NCBI RefSeq assembly: GCF_003390925.1
Contig: NZ_QUBS01000081.1
Location: 62,001 to 126,000, forward strand
Source: Trinickia diaoshuihuensis
GTDB lineage: Bacteria > Pseudomonadota > Gammaproteobacteria > Burkholderiales > Burkholderiaceae
Direction: 5' to 3'
Length of the DNA: 64,000 bases
Below are positions 62,020 through 64,000 of this stretch, one piece after another (positions within the stretch are counted from its first letter, which is position 1; each line of letters begins with the position of its first letter). Below the pieces are notes generated by a model. The model saw only the letters and a list, made by a program, of their open reading frames with translations, ran no database searches and had not been told where the DNA came from. Made by a program: the position numbers and the translations under genes.

Positions 62020-64000
62020 TCAGCGCGGTACGTTGACGATGCCTGCGTTGACGTCGATCGCATTGCTGCCTGGATTCGGCGCGATCGCGGGCAGATTCGC
62101 GGTGGTCAGCGCGGGTGCGGCCCCGGGCGTACCGCCGCGCGGGATGGTGCGGATGACTTGCGACGGCGGCAGAGCGGTGCCGTCCTTCAAGTGATGCCAC
62201 ATCAGGTCGAGCGCTTGCAAATAGTAGTAGTGGACCGGGATGAACCGCGTATCGAAGCCTGGAAACGGCAAGAACGCATCGAAGTGCTGGCCGTTCGTGA
62301 CTTCGTACAACGCTACCTGACTGCTTGCCCCCTCTCGCTCGCTGTTCGCGGCGAGGTAGGCACGCGAAGCATGGTTGATCGGCACGAGCGCGTCGCTGCG
62401 GCCTTGTACGAGGATGGCCGGTTTGCCGTGCAAGTCGGCCTCGACCCGAATCGCGCGTACGCTGGCCGTCATCCGCGGGTCGTGCGCCGTCCACAGGCGC
62501 CGCATGCAGACGGCTCCGGCGAAGCTTGCATCGGGCGTGGCGAAGCGATGATCGGCGGCGCCGCTTACGCCGTCGTTATTGACGAGATTGATACCGCCTG
62601 TCGGCGGCACGCCGTTGCCGACGCCGAACACCGTGGGCATGGGAGGCACGCTCGGCGGCACGCCCGCCGCGCCGGTTGCCGCGTTGGTCGTGCCGAAGCT
62701 GAAGCCGCACAGATTGTCGAGCACGCTCGATCGCGTGTAGGCATTGGCATAAGTAACCGCGACGGCCGGCACGGCTTGGGAATCCCACATGGGCGCTTGC
62801 AGTAGGTCGGAATCGGCTTCGTATCCGGCCGCATGCAATTGCTTGAGCGCGTCGTCGGCTTGTGCTTGCCAATCGCCGCCCGCAACGTAACCGGCCGCTG
62901 CAAGCGATGCGCACCGGGCTTGCCGGATCGCCGTGGTTTGCGCGAGGGGCAGCGCCGTCAAGTACGGCGCCCCGGCGGCCGCTTGCGCGAGGGCGGCGCA
63001 CGGTTGCAGCAAATTCGCCAGCGTGACGTAATCGGCAAGCGGCTTGCCCGCTTGCTCGATCGGCTGTCCGCTCTCGAGCACCCGCGCGCGGTGCGGCATA
63101 CGCACGTTCACTTGCGGTTCGCCGACCACGACCGCCGTGATCCATCCGCGGGTGTCTTGTTCGGCTGCTTGGAGCGACGCGCCGCCGCCGTTGCTGACCG
63201 AAGCGGCGATCGTCGTGATGGTGCCGGGTTCGTATCGTACGCGGTGATGCCGGCCGCCGATACTCTGGCCGAATTGATGATTCAAGACCCAATACGCGAA
63301 TTGAACGGCTTCGAGCGTGTCTTTGCCCCAATCTTGCTCGGGGTTCTGCTGCGAATGCGCGTGCTTGAACGCATATCGGTACGGATACTTGGCGTCGTAA
63401 CGCGCGATCTCGGCGGCGCTTGCATTGACGGTGAACAGGCTGTCGTGCCCCGCGGTGGCGGAATCGGCCAGGCGCCCGTCCATCAGCGTGACGGTGCCGG
63501 TCATCAATTCCTGCGCGCCGTTGCCCGTGCCTTTATCGTTGTACGCCACGGCACACCCGCGTTTTAGCCCCCATTCGCCGGCTGCCGAAATAGCGCCGTA
63601 CACGCCGCGCGAACCGGACGAGGTGGCGGTGACGATACACGGATTGTTCGGATCGAAACGCGCGGGCACTTGCACCATCAAGGTGACGTTTTGCTTGCCG
63701 CCGCCGTTGTCCGCGTAGGCGAGGTACTCGGTACCTGGGATCTTGCCTTCGCCGAGTGTGTCGTTGCCGTCGAGATCGACGTTCGGTCCCCAGAGCCGGC
63801 CGTATCCACCGGCCGGTGACATATCCACGAGCGCGCGATAGTTCGACCAAATGGCGAGACGGCGTAATTCGGCCGCGGTTGGGCTGGCGGGATTGGCGAT
63901 TGCCGGGGCCGCGCCTTGCAGTCCCGTTTTGCCGAGGCCCGCGGTCAGCAGATCGTCGCTGACGCCGTCGTATGTCGTAGTTCGGAGGCTACCGGGAACG
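62020..64000 (-). CDS. D-(-)-3-hydroxybutyrate oligomer hydrolase, 5' end missing
   Basis: Enzyme that degrades oligomers of 3-hydroxybutyrate, the products of PHB depolymerase. At least 659 residues are encoded and the frame stays open to the window edge. Blocks include TTTYDGVSDDLLTAGLG near the visible start, LRRLAIWSNYRALVDM, GTEYLAYADNGGGKQNVTLMVQVP, NDKGTGNGA, and ASVSNGGGASLQAAEQDTRGWITAVV (Ser nucleophile in SNGGG). The C-terminus is NAIDVNAGIVNVPR. A signal peptide is expected upstream of the window. The family is common in PHB-storing Burkholderia. Confidence 0.9.
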   Translation of the reverse strand, partial: VPGSLRTTTYDGVSDDLLTAGLGKTGLQGAAPAIANPASPTAAELRRLAIWSNYRALVDMSPAGGYGRLWGPNVDLDGNDTLGEGKIPGTEYLAYADNGGGKQNVTLMVQVPARFDPNNPCIVTATSSGSRGVYGAISAAGEWGLKRGCAVAYNDKGTGNGAQELMTGTVTLMDGRLADSATAGHDSLFTVNASAAEIARYDAKYPYRYAFKHAHSQQNPEQDWGKDTLEAVQFAYWVLNHQFGQSIGGRHHRVRYEPGTITTIAASVSNGGGASLQAAEQDTRGWITAVVVGEPQVNVRMPHRARVLESGQPIEQAGKPLADYVTLANLLQPCAALAQAAAGAPYLTALPLAQTTAIRQARCASLAAAGYVAGGDWQAQADDALKQLHAAGYEADSDLLQAPMWDSQAVPAVAVTYANAYTRSSVLDNLCGFSFGTTNAATGAAGVPPSVPPMPTVFGVGNGVPPTGGINLVNNDGVSGAADHRFATPDASFAGAVCMRRLWTAHDPRMTASVRAIRVEADLHGKPAILVQGRSDALVPINHASRAYLAANSEREGASSQVALYEVTNGQHFDAFLPFPGFDTRFIPVHYYYLQALDLMWHHLKDGTALPPSQVIRTIPRGGTPGAAPALTTANLPAIAPNPGSNAIDVNAGIVNVPR

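Overview
The window is GC-rich, densely coded chromosomal DNA that looks like Burkholderia sensu lato (Burkholderiaceae). The pointers are: an envelope cluster recalled as DUF3348-DUF802-OmpA-DUF2894, several OmpC-type porins with Burkholderia-style signal peptides, a SYLF (YSC84-type) lipoprotein, a D-3-hydroxybutyrate oligomer hydrolase, and the long (444 aa) form of argininosuccinate synthase. No rRNA, tRNA, CRISPR array, transposase or integrase was seen. Family names come from recognising sequence motifs; no database search was run.

Layout. 1-7.7 kb: an RbsABC-type sugar importer (5' end cut by the window), then aldo/keto reductase, lactonase, LgoD-like L-galactonate dehydrogenase, UxaB-like reductase and a sugar mutarotase. 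Read together this is a non-phosphorylating route for L-galactose, or possibly L-fucose. 7.9-11.3 kb: DNA polymerase II and a VOC protein. 11.4-36.3 kb: a large accessory block for phosphorylated or inositol-type nutrients. It holds four porin or transport modules, a UgpC-type ATPase, a Ugp-like binding protein with two permeases, a PI-PLC-domain protein, a Tat-exported lipoprotein, a methylmalonate-semialdehyde dehydrogenase (MmsA/IolA family), an AppA-type phytase, an AfuABC-like hexose-phosphate importer and an inositol-monophosphatase-family enzyme. Two paralogous LacI regulators with the same recognition helix lie in the block, and six copies of one 16-bp palindrome (consensus TTGCACNCGNGTGCAA) stand before its genes. 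This looks like one regulon.

36.3-46 kb: an MFS exporter, a nucleotidyltransferase/HEPN pair whose HEPN gene carries two in-frame TAG codons, penicillin-binding protein 1A, and the four-gene envelope cluster with a MotA/TolQ-like coiled-coil protein and an OmpA/MotB-like partner. 46-54.5 kb: a MerR regulator, an ECF-type sigma factor with a YCII protein, a PLP ammonia-lyase, a cNMP-domain flavoprotein, argG and a DAHP synthase.

54.5-64 kb: a lower-GC three-gene PAAR / wall-hydrolase-like effector / exported immunity-candidate cassette, a SYLF lipoprotein, a YkgJ-type cysteine-cluster protein, an isolated pqqA gene (24 codons), an AcoR-like sigma-54 activator, a prolyl-aminopeptidase-family hydrolase, and a 3-hydroxybutyrate oligomer hydrolase running off the end of the window.

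The strongest candidates for undescribed biology are the six-site LacI regulon joining phytase, PI-PLC, IMPase and two importers; the orphan pqqA; the PAAR effector cassette; and the double-amber HEPN gene.
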